A stretch of DNA of 64,000 nucleotides from Desulfosoma sp. Its GTDB lineage: Bacteria; Desulfobacterota; Syntrophobacteria; Syntrophobacterales; DSM-9756. The position numbers were made by a program, and so were the translations under genes. Shown piece by piece: positions 27,693-35,902 of the stretch (within the stretch, counting starts at the first letter, position 1; every line of letters begins with the position of its first letter). The notes under the pieces are model-generated. The model did no database searches. It had not been told where the DNA came from and worked only from the letters and a program-made list of their open reading frames with translations. The DNA lies in the NCBI GenBank assembly GCA_037481875.1, contig JBBFKY010000002.1, forward strand, positions 415,264-479,263, written 5' to 3'.

Positions 27693-28124
27693 TTACGCGC
27701 TCGGCTCCTCAGTCGACCGCGCACCCATCCAACGCCTGATCACAAGGTGCTCACCCATGATCGCTAACTGCACGGTAAACAAACCCGCAACAACCGCCCA
27801 AAATCTAAACTGGTCGCTCTTTAACCCCACAATCAAGGGAATCGCCAACAAACCGAACCGAAACGCCAGCGACACAAAGGCCAAACCCGCCGCTCTTTTT
27901 CTGTTCTTAAAGGTTCCAACTTGATACGGTAAAATGTATGCCATAATCACAAAATTAAGGACACTGAATAGTGCCCCCAGAACCAAACCCTTGGCTACAG
28001 CGACAAAACCCAACAGATAGACCACTAGACCGACCATCACGGCCCCAGTAAAGGCTCCTCGCACCAAACGTCTTTGATAACTGTGATAGGCTTGAAAGCC
28101 TTCGGGTGGAATCTGTGCGCTCAT
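27693..28124 (-). CDS. atpI: ATP synthase subunit I (AtpI/UncI-type)
   Basis: 143 residues from ATG 28124, which overlaps the upstream stop as ATGA. Four membrane helices are visible (GAVMVGLVVYLLGFVAVAKG, LVLGALFSVLNFVIMAYILP, AAGLAFVSLAFRFGLLAIPL, FWAVVAGLFTVQLAIMGEHL). Subunit I proteins assist assembly of c rings and Mg2+ supply. The frame continues upstream to 28226 but that part is the other gene's territory. Confidence 0.82.
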   Translation of the reverse strand: MSAQIPPEGFQAYHSYQRRLVRGAFTGAVMVGLVVYLLGFVAVAKGLVLGALFSVLNFVIMAYILPYQVGTFKNRKRAAGLAFVSLAFRFGLLAIPLIVGLKSDQFRFWAVVAGLFTVQLAIMGEHLVIRRWMGARSTEEPSA

Positions 28125-28345
28125 TTCTTGGGAAGCCTCGTTATCTGCCGGTACACCGTCACCGCCCCTCCCACGATGCCGAACAAGATGAAAAGGACAA
28201 GAAACAAGCCGCGCGTTCCGAGCCACTTGTCCAGGTAATAGCCTACCATGAAGCAGAATGCGATACTTCCCGCCATGGTCAACCCCACCTGGGTGACCAA
28301 GGCTAAATATTCTATGCTGTCCCTCTTCTTCTTGAAGTCCTTCAC
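28121..28345 (-). CDS. atpZ: AtpZ-type F0 accessory protein
   Basis: About 74 residues from GTG 28345: a basic start (KDFKKKRDSIEYLALVTQVG) and two membrane helices, LTMAGSIAFCFMVGYYLDKW and GLFLVLFILFGIVGGAVTVY, the AtpZ/AtpI two-helix pattern. The start is uncertain: a TTG about 20 bases upstream has GAGG before it, and the frame is open to 28750. It is the first gene of the F0 operon and overlaps atpI. AtpZ-AtpI pairs form a Ca2+/Mg2+ channel in other bacteria. Confidence 0.72.
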   Translation of the reverse strand: MKDFKKKRDSIEYLALVTQVGLTMAGSIAFCFMVGYYLDKWLGTRGLFLVLFILFGIVGGAVTVYRQITRLPKK

Positions 28346-28558
28346 AACCCTTTGACGGTCCTTTCTCAAAAAGCCTCGACCGTATGGCGTCGGCTTTTTC
28401 TTACCAGAGCGACAAGAATATGTGAAATATTTTTTTAAGCCCTTCCGGGATTTTTTATTCCAGACAGTGATCCGCTCTTGGCAGAAAGGCGCTGATGGTG
28501 TCAAATAGGCGGCACGGTTCGATGCTCTGCAAATTGAAAATCTGGGAGAGTTGCGGCT

Positions 28559-30307
28559 GTGTTGTTCGAAAGGATCTGCCATCTGAAACGGGTCTTCTCC
28601 AAAATGCTTGGGATCTTCTTGGGGGTCTGCACGAGCCTTGCCTTCCTTTTCACTCCTCATGCCTTGGCCCGGCATGCTTCCGTTGAAGAAGCTTTGCAGG
28701 GGATCCTTTCCCACCCAGGTGCGGAAGAAAACCTCTATGCGGCTTGTCAAAGGCTTCAGTCCGCACCGGAAATGATCGCTTTTTACCGGAATCGAGGATA
28801 TGCACCGGCATGGCTGGAAGACTCAAAACCTTCTTCGTGGGCCAGCGATTTCGTTCGTTTTCTTCAAGAGGAAGCCTCCAATCACGGTTTAAATCCAGAT
28901 GATTATCACCTTTCCTGTCTTAAGGCGCTTCTTGATGTGATCGAGAACGCACGTCGTAAACAACGGGAGCTTTCTTCGAGCCTTTTGGCGAATCTGGACC
29001 TGGTGCTGACGGACGCTTTTTTGGTCTTGTTTTCCCATCTCTCTTCTGGACGCGTGAACCCGACGGCTCTGGATTCTCAATGGATGGCCCATGCTCACCA
29101 GGCAGACTTGATCGCCGGACTGGAAGAATTCCTAAACCACCATGATCTTCGCCGCACCCTGCGCCACTTCGCCCCCCCTGACGAAGATTACTGGCGCCTT
29201 GTAGCCGCCGTGCCGACTCAAAGAAAAATGGCCGCTCAAGGACCCTGGCCGGTCTTGCCTGAAGGCCCCAGCCTTCATCCCGGAGAAAAGGACCCTCGAG
29301 TCCCCATCCTGCGCCGTCAACTTTATCTATTGGGTGATTATGCCTCTCAGCCGTCAAAAAGCTCGGACATTTACGACGCGGAGCTGGTCAAAGCCGTCCG
29401 CCGTTTTCAAGAGCGCCACGGGCTCGGTGCCGATGGCGTTGTGGGAAAGAAAACCATTCAGGCACTCAACGTGTCACCCCGAGACCGACTCTTGCAAATG
29501 CTGGCCAATCTGGAACGTCGCCGATGGCTTCCTCGAACCTGGGGGCAACGCTACGTGGTGGTCAATACGGCCGACTATTCCCTGACAGCCTACGAACACG
29601 GTGCCAGCGTATTAAAAATGAAGGTCATCGTCGGTGAAAGTGCCACTTCCACGCCCGTATTCAGTGAAGTGATGCGTTACGTGGAACTGAATCCTTATTG
29701 GAATGTCCCCAAAAGTATCGCGACGGAAGAGATGCTGCCCAAGATACGAAGGGATCCAAGCTATCTGGAGCGGCATCACTATGAACTGTTGGCCACCTCG
29801 GGGGATAGAACGGTCCGGCTGGATCCCACAAGCATTGATTGGCAAACAGTGCGGGCGGAGAATTTCCCCGGCCGAATTCGGCAATTGCCGGGCCCTTGGA
29901 ACGCTTTGGGCCGTATCAAGTTTGTGCTTCCCAACCGATTCAGTGTTTACCTGCATGACACTCCGGAACGGCATCTCTTTCAAAGACCGCACCGGGCTCT
30001 AAGCCACGGCTGCATTCGCCTGGAAAAACCCCTGGATCTGGCCTTGTTCGTCCTTCAAGACGATCCCAAATGGACCCGTGAATCCTTACAAAAACTCATG
30101 GACAGCGGTAAACGTCACATAATTCCGCTGCTCAAGCCATGCACGGTGCATTTGCTCTACATCACGGTTTGGGTCCATGAAGATGGTCGTGTCCACTTTC
30201 GCCAGGACATTTATGGCCGGGATAAAATCTTGGTGGAGGCTTTGAAGCTAGAAAGATTGGCTTTGGAAGCTACCAGTAGCGCACGGGACCCACATCCAGG
30301 TGGATGA
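28559..30307 (+). CDS. L,D-transpeptidase, YcbB-like
   Basis: 582 residues. A signal peptide (about 16-38, GIFLGVCTSLAFLFTPHALA) is followed by an N-terminal scaffold domain (WLEDSKPSSWASDFVRFLQ), a peptidoglycan-binding repeat (RFQERHGLGADGVVGKKTI, about 280-308) and a YkuD domain with the catalytic SHGCIRLEKP (about 482) and an upstream YLHDTP histidine. This is the YcbB/LdtD order. It makes 3-3 crosslinks in the periplasm. GTG 28559 is preceded by GGGAGAG. Divergent from the F0 operon; the 3' end overlaps the convergent gene by 38 bases. Confidence 0.93.
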   Translation: MLFERICHLKRVFSKMLGIFLGVCTSLAFLFTPHALARHASVEEALQGILSHPGAEENLYAACQRLQSAPEMIAFYRNRGYAPAWLEDSKPSSWASDFVRFLQEEASNHGLNPDDYHLSCLKALLDVIENARRKQRELSSSLLANLDLVLTDAFLVLFSHLSSGRVNPTALDSQWMAHAHQADLIAGLEEFLNHHDLRRTLRHFAPPDEDYWRLVAAVPTQRKMAAQGPWPVLPEGPSLHPGEKDPRVPILRRQLYLLGDYASQPSKSSDIYDAELVKAVRRFQERHGLGADGVVGKKTIQALNVSPRDRLLQMLANLERRRWLPRTWGQRYVVVNTADYSLTAYEHGASVLKMKVIVGESATSTPVFSEVMRYVELNPYWNVPKSIATEEMLPKIRRDPSYLERHHYELLATSGDRTVRLDPTSIDWQTVRAENFPGRIRQLPGPWNALGRIKFVLPNRFSVYLHDTPERHLFQRPHRALSHGCIRLEKPLDLALFVLQDDPKWTRESLQKLMDSGKRHIIPLLKPCTVHLLYITVWVHEDGRVHFRQDIYGRDKILVEALKLERLALEATSSARDPHPGG

Positions 30308-30818
30308 AGTCGCTGTAAGTGCCCACACCACCGGCTCTGAAATCGGCCGCAGCGGATCGAAGAGCGTCCAAGGACACCCCTTCAATATAGACATCCGCCG
30401 CCATGGCCTTCATATGATAGCTTTTTTCAGCCACTGAATAGCCCTGTTGGCGAAGGTACTCGTTGTAAACAGGGGATCTGTACCCTGAAACCAAAAAATA
30501 AGGTCGACGATACGCTCTGAGGCGCTGCTGCACCGCATCCAACAAGAGATACAAAGACCGGTCCACAGGGCGAATCGTATTGGTAAAATGGCACCGAAAA
30601 AGATAGTCGAGCCGTCGTAAGGCCCGAGCATCCAGGCGGCCGTTTCGGCTCATGTAACGGACCGTGAGTTGTTCATCGGTATGAAGGTTGTAGACGCTTA
30701 GAACACCGGAAAACCTTCGAAGATAGGGGGCTGCCAGAACCGGGTTCGAGCGCATTAGAACCATGCCGGAACTGAGGCCGGCTCCAAGGATGCCTTTGAA
30801 AAAATCGCGCCTGGTCAT
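30270..30818 (-). CDS. DUF882 / YcbK-type peptidase M15 family protein, Tat-exported
   Basis: About 182 residues from ATG 30818. The start MTRRDFFKGILGAGLSSGMV is a twin-arginine signal. The mature part carries VSGYRSPVYNEYLR, KSYHMKAMAADVYIEG and FIHLDVGPVRYW, which supply the zinc-ligand histidines and aspartate of the M15/DUF882 fold. A periplasmic peptidoglycan peptidase role is likely, next to an L,D-transpeptidase; E. coli also has ycbB and ycbK adjacent. ATG 30842 is an alternative start. Confidence 0.88.
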   Translation of the reverse strand: MTRRDFFKGILGAGLSSGMVLMRSNPVLAAPYLRRFSGVLSVYNLHTDEQLTVRYMSRNGRLDARALRRLDYLFRCHFTNTIRPVDRSLYLLLDAVQQRLRAYRRPYFLVSGYRSPVYNEYLRQQGYSVAEKSYHMKAMAADVYIEGVSLDALRSAAADFRAGGVGTYSDFIHLDVGPVRYW

Positions 30819-31099
30819 CGTTGCCCTCACCTCATGAAACACGACCGCTCCCTATAGCCTAAGCCACGTGAAGCCAGACCTCATCGGCCTTGCCAGGGCA
30901 TGGGGACCTTTCACAAAAACCGGCCCTGAACCGCTCACCTTTTGGCATTTGTCGGCGCAAACCAGGGACGTGCGGGGCCATGTGTTGTCGGGGCTGAGCT
31001 GTGTGTTCGCCCTTGGTTTGGCCGCTTTTACGAAGCTCCTAGCAAAGGCGGCTCATGGTGTCAATCTCACAGATACCATCCCAGGAAGCCGCTAAGGTT

Positions 31100-31708
31100 T
31101 CAGGTTGTTTGACAGACCGCAATAAGTTCTTGCGCAGTGTATTCGGCCACATCCGCCAAGGCGTCCAAAGGCATAAAGGAGGCGCAATCTCCTCCAAAGA
31201 GGCAAGTGACCGCCGCGGGAAACTCATCGTCCGCTTCATGAACGATGTAGTAAAGCGGGATTCGAGGAAACGGGTAAAGAGTGAAAGAAAAATCTCCGGA
31301 CGGTGCATCCGTGTTGCGATGTCCGGAAAAAAACGGAATCAGATGATCCAGCCGAGCCTTGATTTTCGGCACATGGGGTACCAGAACCTGTTCTGCATGA
31401 ACCGCAAAAGCGGCCTGGTAGGGACCGCTGTTGGGAATTTCCTTGAAAGCTTTAAGAGGATGCAACGGGGCGGTTCGTTCAGGAACATGGGCCGCATAAA
31501 TGGCGGTGAGGACCGCTCTTGGTCCCACGTCCAAGACACTATCAAAGAAAACACTTTCACACTGGATGGTGCATCTTTTTCCAAAAGCTTCAAAAGACAG
31601 AGCCCCCGAAGAATCCGGCACAGCAGGCACCGCTTTGGCAAGAGATTCTAGGGATCGATCCCAAGCCTTTTTCAAGTATTCTCGAATGATCTCTTCATAG
31701 CCGCTCAT
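31100..31708 (-). CDS. DUF3786 domain protein
   Basis: 202 residues. The GPRAVLTAIYAAHV, FKEIPNSGPYQAAF, LPLYPFPRIPLYYIVHEADDEF-like stretch and CLFGGDCASFMPLDALADVAEY match the DUF3786 pattern common in Desulfobacterota. The function is unknown; several members are associated with corrinoid or C1 proteins, but no such neighbour occurs here. ATG 31708 has GAGG upstream. It stands alone between the DUF882 gene and the tmRNA. Confidence 0.75.
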   Translation of the reverse strand: MSGYEEIIREYLKKAWDRSLESLAKAVPAVPDSSGALSFEAFGKRCTIQCESVFFDSVLDVGPRAVLTAIYAAHVPERTAPLHPLKAFKEIPNSGPYQAAFAVHAEQVLVPHVPKIKARLDHLIPFFSGHRNTDAPSGDFSFTLYPFPRIPLYYIVHEADDEFPAAVTCLFGGDCASFMPLDALADVAEYTAQELIAVCQTT

Positions 31709-31811
31709 ATCCGTTGCCTCTTTTTCGTGCTTTTTTGTCTTAAAGGCCCTACGGACCCGTTCATAATCGAAAGAACCCCTGACCGCAACCTCTTAGAAAC
31801 CCATTTGTCGC

Positions 31812-31840
31812 TTGACTCCTCTTGCCGATGCGCTTATATA
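31812..31840 (+). promoter_or_regulatory. Sigma-70-type promoter for tmRNA
   Basis: TTGACT at 31812-31817, a 17-base spacer, then TATATA at 31835-31840. Transcription would start near 31847, leaving a leader of about 65 bases to be trimmed from mature tmRNA. Confidence 0.7.
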
Positions 31841-31912
31841 TCAGTAGTAATGATTACGGACTTGCAGAGGTTCACTGCACTCCCTTCGGTAAATGCCGTC
31901 TGGCACATTTAG

Positions 31913-32269
31913 GGGGGCGAAAAGGGTTCGACGGAGGTCATGAAGCTTAAGAAGCATGCCGGGGGTCCTGGCCGCCCGTATTCCGGTCGGGGTTAAAGCA
32001 AACGCAGACGACTATGCGTACGCTGCAGCCGCTTAAGCCGGCTGCCGTTCCTTCGGCCTAAGCCCGTACGGCCGAAAGGGGCGTCGACTCCTCGGGCTGG
32101 TTTTCAAGGCCGCGCCCTAGGCCGAGAAAACGAGAACCTTCAGGGCTAGCTTCCAGAGGATCCGGCGCACGGGGAGCCCGCGGAAGCGAAACTCAAAACT
32201 GTGGCTAAGCATGTAGAAACTTAAGCGGAAGGCTTTCGGACGCGGGTTCGATTCCCGCCGCCTCCACCA
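31913..32269 (+). ncRNA. ssrA: tmRNA (transfer-messenger RNA)
   Basis: The 5' end GGGGGCGA and the 3' end CGCCTCC-ACCA pair as the acceptor stem (one G-U), with the T-arm GGTTCGATTCCC just before it, making a one-piece tmRNA of 357 bases with an encoded CCA. The tag frame starts at 31998 (GCA) and ends at TAA 32034-32036, coding ANADDYAYAAAA, a normal proteolysis tag with an alanine tail. It rescues stalled ribosomes with SmpB. SmpB is not in the window. Confidence 0.96.
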
Positions 32270-32304
32270 TCGATTTCGCAGGTCAATACGGTTCATTAAA
32301 GGGC

Positions 32305-32333
32305 TTGACGCTCTCGCTTGACGGCATTTTAAT
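32305..32333 (+). promoter_or_regulatory. Sigma-70-type promoter for the small gene at 32396
   Basis: TTGACG at 32305-32310, a 17-base spacer and TTTAAT at 32328-32333. Expected start about 32340, giving a ~55-base leader before ATG 32396. Confidence 0.55.
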
Positions 32334-32395
32334 AGGATCGATCAGTGAAGACAACTTGGAGTTTCACAGCCACACCGAAGTGTGGAGGCTCAACT

Positions 32396-32584
32396 ATGGA
32401 ACAAAAAAGACACTTAACCTTTGAAGATTACATTCGGCTTCAATTGCAAGAGATCCAGAAACACAAATGGATTGAAAGCGAAAAGGCGGGAAGGGATCTG
32501 GGCCAAGACGCCGTTTTCGACTGGATCGAACAGTATGCCGAAGACTTTCGCCGCTATTACGAACCCATGCTTCAAGACGACTGA
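32396..32584 (+). CDS. Small conserved-looking hypothetical protein (62 aa)
   Basis: MEQKRHLTFEDYIRLQLQEI continues with HKWIESEKAGRDLGQDAVFD and DWIEQYAEDFRRYYEP. It is hydrophilic, helical and rich in aromatic and charged residues, as in a folded small soluble protein. ATG 32396 follows GGAGG by 8 bases; the longer frame from 32345 lacks a site. It has its own promoter and a hairpin terminator about 170 bases downstream. I do not recognise the family. Confidence 0.65.
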   Translation: MEQKRHLTFEDYIRLQLQEIQKHKWIESEKAGRDLGQDAVFDWIEQYAEDFRRYYEPMLQDD

Positions 32585-32914
32585 ACCTTTGACGTGCTGT
32601 ATGCCTTTCATTTCCAGACTCTCGACCGTCGCATCCCACCCGTGGTCGACGCTCATGACAACAACCTTTCAACTCCAGTATCAAGGCTAAACGATCCTTC
32701 ACGGCACATTAAGATCCTTACCCTCGCTGCGCAAACCTGAATCCCCCTCTTGCCTTTTGCGAAAAGGCTTTTCTCCATGGAATTAAAATCTACGGGTTTT
32801 TTTGCTCAACATCCGTTGACAGCGTTCCAATAACGCATAAGTTTCAGTTGTAATGCTTCTAAAACCTACGGCGCTTCGAGAACTGAACGGTAAAATGAGG
32901 GAGGGAAAGGCACG
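32585..32914. other. Intergenic stretch upstream of rubredoxin
   Basis: No gene is evident. It contains a terminator-like hairpin at 32752-32772 and TTGACA at 32816-32821, with a weak TAAGTT 16 bases further on, which could be the promoter for the rubredoxin-flavodoxin operon. Confidence 0.5.
32752..32772 (+). terminator. Hairpin terminator
   Basis: GCCTTTT (32752-32758), a 3-base loop, AAAAGGC (32762-32768), then TTTT. It probably ends the transcript of the 62-residue gene; the stem is short and the T-run only four bases. Confidence 0.45.
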
Positions 32915-33112
32915 ATGGGTAAGCCGGAGGAATGTTATCGTTGTGGGGGACCGACGTGTGGTTTCGTTTATGATCCTGATCGCGGAGATAAACGAGGCAA
33001 AATTCCCAAAGGAACTCCCTTTGAGGAACTTCCCGATGATTGGAAGTGCCCGGTGTGTGGAGCGCGCAAAAAGAGTTTTTGTTGCATGACCGAAACGGAA
33101 ACTTCCCGATAG
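32915..33112 (+). CDS. Rubredoxin with CX4C first knuckle
   Basis: 65 residues ending the Rd fold with [16 protein letters not shown], the normal second CX2C knuckle. The first knuckle reads [15 protein letters not shown], so the ligands are C10 and C15 spaced CX4C instead of CX2C; this extended spacing is known from a second rubredoxin type in Desulfovibrio. [11 protein letters not shown] is the usual rubredoxin core. Two additional cysteines lie near the C-terminus (FCC). It is the first gene of a three-gene redox unit and probably passes electrons in the cytoplasm during oxidative stress. Confidence 0.9.
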   Translation: MGKPEECYRCGGPTCGFVYDPDRGDKRGKIPKGTPFEELPDDWKCPVCGARKKSFCCMTETETSR

Positions 33113-33154
33113 GTTCTGAGAATCCTTTTCCATCCGTGCCGTAAGGAGTCATCC

Positions 33155-33280
33155 ATGGCGGTATTTCAATGCACCAAGTGTGGTTTTGAAAAGGATAGTC
33201 GTTGTAAGCCCCAAAAGTGCCCTCAGTGTGGTGAAAAGAAAACTTTTGAAAAGAAACCCGAAGAAGGAGGGAAAGCCTGA
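33155..33280 (+). CDS. 41-residue RCKPQKCPQCG-type metal-binding protein
   Basis: MAVFQCTKCGFEKDSRCKPQ continues KCPQCGEKKTFEKK and ends in a charged tail. Two CX2C knuckles with an intervening RCKPxKCPxCG motif resemble the rubredoxin-like centre of small sulfate-reducer proteins that go with rubrerythrin or flavodoxin. TAAGGAG precedes the ATG by 6 bases. Its TGA overlaps the flavodoxin ATG. It is probably a zinc- or iron-binding redox partner. Confidence 0.85.
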   Translation: MAVFQCTKCGFEKDSRCKPQKCPQCGEKKTFEKKPEEGGKA

Positions 33281-33723
33281 TGAAAGTGCTCATCGCGTAT
33301 GTGAGTCGGACCGGACACACGGAAAAAATGGCCAACTACATTGCTGAAGGCGTCCGCTTTGCCGGGCATGAGCCGGTACTTAAGAAAATTTCCGACATCA
33401 AGAAAGCGGACGAAATCAAGGGCTATGACGCCTACATTTTCGGGTCTCCCACCTACCATCGCGACATGACCCAAAGCATGAAAACCTTTCTGTTTATGGC
33501 CCAGGAAGCGGGCTTGGAAGGCAAGGTTGGCGGCGCTTTTGGATCCTACACCCACAGCGGCGACGCTCCCAAGTACATCTACGACACCATGGAACATGTC
33601 TTCAAGATGCGCATGACAAGTCTTGGGTCTTTCAACCTTCTGGAACACAAGGTCAACACTTCCGAAGGCATGAGGGCCTGTCAGGATTACGGTCGAGTCC
33701 TCGGCGAAATGCTCAACGCCTAA
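33280..33723 (+). CDS. Flavodoxin-family protein
   Basis: 147 residues with the FMN phosphate loop YVSRTGHTEKMA, the FGSPTYHRDMT loop and GAFGSYTHSGDAPKY, as in the flavodoxin domain of FprA-type flavodiiron proteins. No beta-lactamase-like diiron domain is attached. Start codon overlaps the preceding small gene (TGATG). Together with rubredoxin it probably forms an electron-transfer unit for O2 or peroxide detoxification (inference). Confidence 0.88.
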   Translation: MKVLIAYVSRTGHTEKMANYIAEGVRFAGHEPVLKKISDIKKADEIKGYDAYIFGSPTYHRDMTQSMKTFLFMAQEAGLEGKVGGAFGSYTHSGDAPKYIYDTMEHVFKMRMTSLGSFNLLEHKVNTSEGMRACQDYGRVLGEMLNA

Positions 33724-33763
33724 CCTACTTCTTCCGCCATTCCTCGGCGCATGCAAAAGGGGG

Positions 33764-33793
33764 TTGACAGGGGCATGCGCCGGCTGCTATAGG
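33764..33793 (+). promoter_or_regulatory. Sigma-70-type promoter for tRNA-Ala
   Basis: Consensus TTGACA at 33764-33769, an 18-base spacer and TATAGG at 33788-33793; the tRNA begins 17 bases downstream. Confidence 0.65.
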
Positions 33794-33810
33794 ATCGCCC
33801 ACATGCCGCT

Positions 33811-33886
<76 letters not shown>

Positions 33887-33897
33887 GGAATTTCAAG

Positions 33898-33926
33898 GGT
33901 TAGCCGAACGGCTAACCTTTTCTTTT
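33898..33926 (+). terminator. Rho-independent terminator after tRNA-Ala
   Basis: Perfect 9-bp stem GGTTAGCCG / CGGCTAACC with an AA loop, followed by TTTTCTTTT. Confidence 0.85.
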
Positions 33927-34013
33927 GAAGTCGGCCGGCCGGGCCCATGGTGCCGCCGGCCCATGCGAGTGCAAAACGCTTCTCGACATGAGGGCGAAAC
34001 AAGGGGGAAAGTC

Positions 34014-34145
34014 ATGCCGTCCAATACGCACAAGACGCGTCTTATTCGCAAAAGAAAAGACAAACCCAACAAGGACAATCGTAAGGCCGACCAAAAGAGA
34101 ATGCAAAAGAATCTGGAAATCCTTGCCAAAGCCTCTCAGGGCTGA
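34014..34145 (+). CDS. Small basic protein (43 aa)
   Basis: MPSNTHKTRLIRKRKDKPNK continues with DNRKADQKRMQKNLEILAKA. It is lysine- and arginine-rich with a helical C-terminus. AAGGGGGAAAG lies right upstream of the ATG. Similar short basic proteins occur in Desulfobacterota genomes as far as I recall; an RNA-binding role is only a guess. The frame extends upstream to 33963, but that part has different composition. Confidence 0.6.
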   Translation: MPSNTHKTRLIRKRKDKPNKDNRKADQKRMQKNLEILAKASQG

Positions 34146-34174
34146 AAAGGTGGGTCTCGCCCGTCTGTTCGGCT

Positions 34175-34347
34175 GGAATGCCCGCGCTCCCAAGGATAAA
34201 TTTCCGGTCACCCTCGTAGGGGCGGACCCATGTGTTCGCCCCTGGGCCATTCTGGCACTACAATCCTTTCGGGCAGTCTCATGTGTCCGCCCGTAGGCCA
34301 TTCTGGTACGACAATGCTTTGGGGCGGACACGCAGGTCCACCCCTAC
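34175..34347. repeat. Dispersed GC-rich palindromic repeat (copy B)
   Basis: Begins with the flank GGAATGCCCGCGCTCCCAAG also seen at 8262, then three palindromic units: 34216-34242, 34271-34296 and 34321-34347 (GGGGCGGACACGCAGGTCCA...). The spacer GGCCATTCTGG and ACGACAATGCTTTGG matches copy A with few changes. It fills the gap between the small basic protein and pyk; a further shared segment CCGACATAGAAAAAAGACC sits at 34381-34399. Confidence 0.75.
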
Positions 34348-34483
34348 GGATCGGGAACCCTCAGAAACCTAGCCGCTTGCCCGACATAGAAAAAAGACCG
34401 TGACTTTGCTGGAAGTTTGTAGGGGCGAGGCATGCCTCACTCCTATCCCCTCACAGGCCATTGCCTGGTCCGGCTCATTTCCC

Positions 34484-35902
34484 CTACAGCACGATCACTT
34501 TCACCATGTTGGTGGTGCCGCTTCGACCTACGGGCACACCCGCCGTGAGCACAATCACGTCGCCGGGACGGGCGACTTTCTGATCCAAAGTCCATCGTCT
34601 TGCAATGGCAAACAAAGTGTCGGTCTCCTCGCATCGAGGGACCAAAACGGGATAAACACCCCAAGAAAGAGACAATTGACGCACCGTGGCCGGTGCATGG
34701 GTAAAACCCACAATGGGGCTTTTGGGCCGAAGGCGACTGACCAGCCGTGCCGTTTCTCCGGAAGCCGTGGAAGCGATGATGGCCGCCGCGTGCAGATCGT
34801 TCGCCAACCCGAGAACGGCTTCGCTGATGGCGGCAGCCATTCCCGGAATGGTCGCGGAAGTGAACCTGTTATGATGGGATGTATCAAACATGTACTTTTC
34901 CGCAGCCACGGCGATACGATCCAACATACGCACGGCTTCCACGGGGTAGGATCCCATGGCTGTTTCTTCCGAAAGCATCACAGCATCGGTGCCGTCCAGG
35001 ACAGCGTTGGCCACATCGGTAGTTTCCGCCCGTGTCGGACGAGGACTGGACACCATGGAACGAAGCATCTGCGTGGCGGTGATGACAGGTTTGGCACGAT
35101 CCCGTGCGGCTTGAATGATTCTTTTCTGAATTACCGGCACTTCATAAAGAGGGGTCTCAACCCCGAGGTCCCCTCGAGCCACCATGACCCCGTCCACTCT
35201 ATCCAGAATGGCGTCCAGACGTTCCAGCGCTTGAGGTTTTTCAATCTTGGCAATGACCATGGGTCTGGGATCGGCCGTTTTCAGAATGTCCAAAACGGGT
35301 GTCACATCCTTTTCGTGACGAACGAAGGAAAGCCCCACGAAATCCACGCCATGTTCCAGACCAAAGAGAAGGTCCTGCCTGTCCTTTTCGGTGAAGGAAG
35401 GAATTCGCAAGTTGCTGGAAGGCAGATTGACGCCTTTGTGGGAATGGATGACACCCCCCACCACCACATGGCACACCAAGGCTTGCGCATCCTTGTCCAA
35501 AACCTGCAGTTCCACCAGACCATCGGCCAGAAGAATTCTGTCACCCGCATTCACATCTTCAAGCAAATAGGGGTACTGCACGGCCAGGTCGTCGCCGTGT
35601 GAGGAGTCGCCGGGGTACAATCGAACCTTTTCCCCTACCGTCAGGACTCTTTCCCCTTCCGGAAGAACACCCAGCCGAATCTTTGGCCCCCCAAGATCCT
35701 GAAGGATGCCGATTTCCTTCCCTTCCGCCGCCGCCACGTCGCGCAGGGCCTGAATGGTCCACGCATGGCTTTCGTAGTCACCATGGGACAAGTTGATACG
35801 CGCCACATCCATCCCGGCTCGCACAAGGTCTCGAAGCACGTCCTTGCTCTGACTTGCCGGTCCGATGGTACACACGATCTTGGTGCGTCGTTCTCTCATC
35901 AT
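34484..35902 (-). CDS. pyk: Pyruvate kinase
   Basis: 472 residues. RRTKIVCTIGPAS starts the TIM barrel; NLSHGDYESH, QDLGGPKIRLG, the K/E active site in MVIAKIEKPQALERLDAIL, VARGDLGVE and ITATQMLRSM follow; the B domain lies at about 70-165 and the C domain ends FTHAPATVRQLSLSWGV. It converts PEP and ADP to pyruvate and ATP. The start overlaps the stop of glycerate 2-kinase by 4 bases, so the two enzymes of lower glycolysis entry are co-translated. Confidence 0.96.
   Translation of the reverse strand: MMRERRTKIVCTIGPASQSKDVLRDLVRAGMDVARINLSHGDYESHAWTIQALRDVAAAEGKEIGILQDLGGPKIRLGVLPEGERVLTVGEKVRLYPGDSSHGDDLAVQYPYLLEDVNAGDRILLADGLVELQVLDKDAQALVCHVVVGGVIHSHKGVNLPSSNLRIPSFTEKDRQDLLFGLEHGVDFVGLSFVRHEKDVTPVLDILKTADPRPMVIAKIEKPQALERLDAILDRVDGVMVARGDLGVETPLYEVPVIQKRIIQAARDRAKPVITATQMLRSMVSSPRPTRAETTDVANAVLDGTDAVMLSEETAMGSYPVEAVRMLDRIAVAAEKYMFDTSHHNRFTSATIPGMAAAISEAVLGLANDLHAAAIIASTASGETARLVSRLRPKSPIVGFTHAPATVRQLSLSWGVYPVLVPRCEETDTLFAIARRWTLDQKVARPGDVIVLTAGVPVGRSGTTNMVKVIVL

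Noticed and set aside
34400-35602. 400-residue plus-strand open frame opposite pyk
   Set aside because: Shadow of pyruvate kinase.
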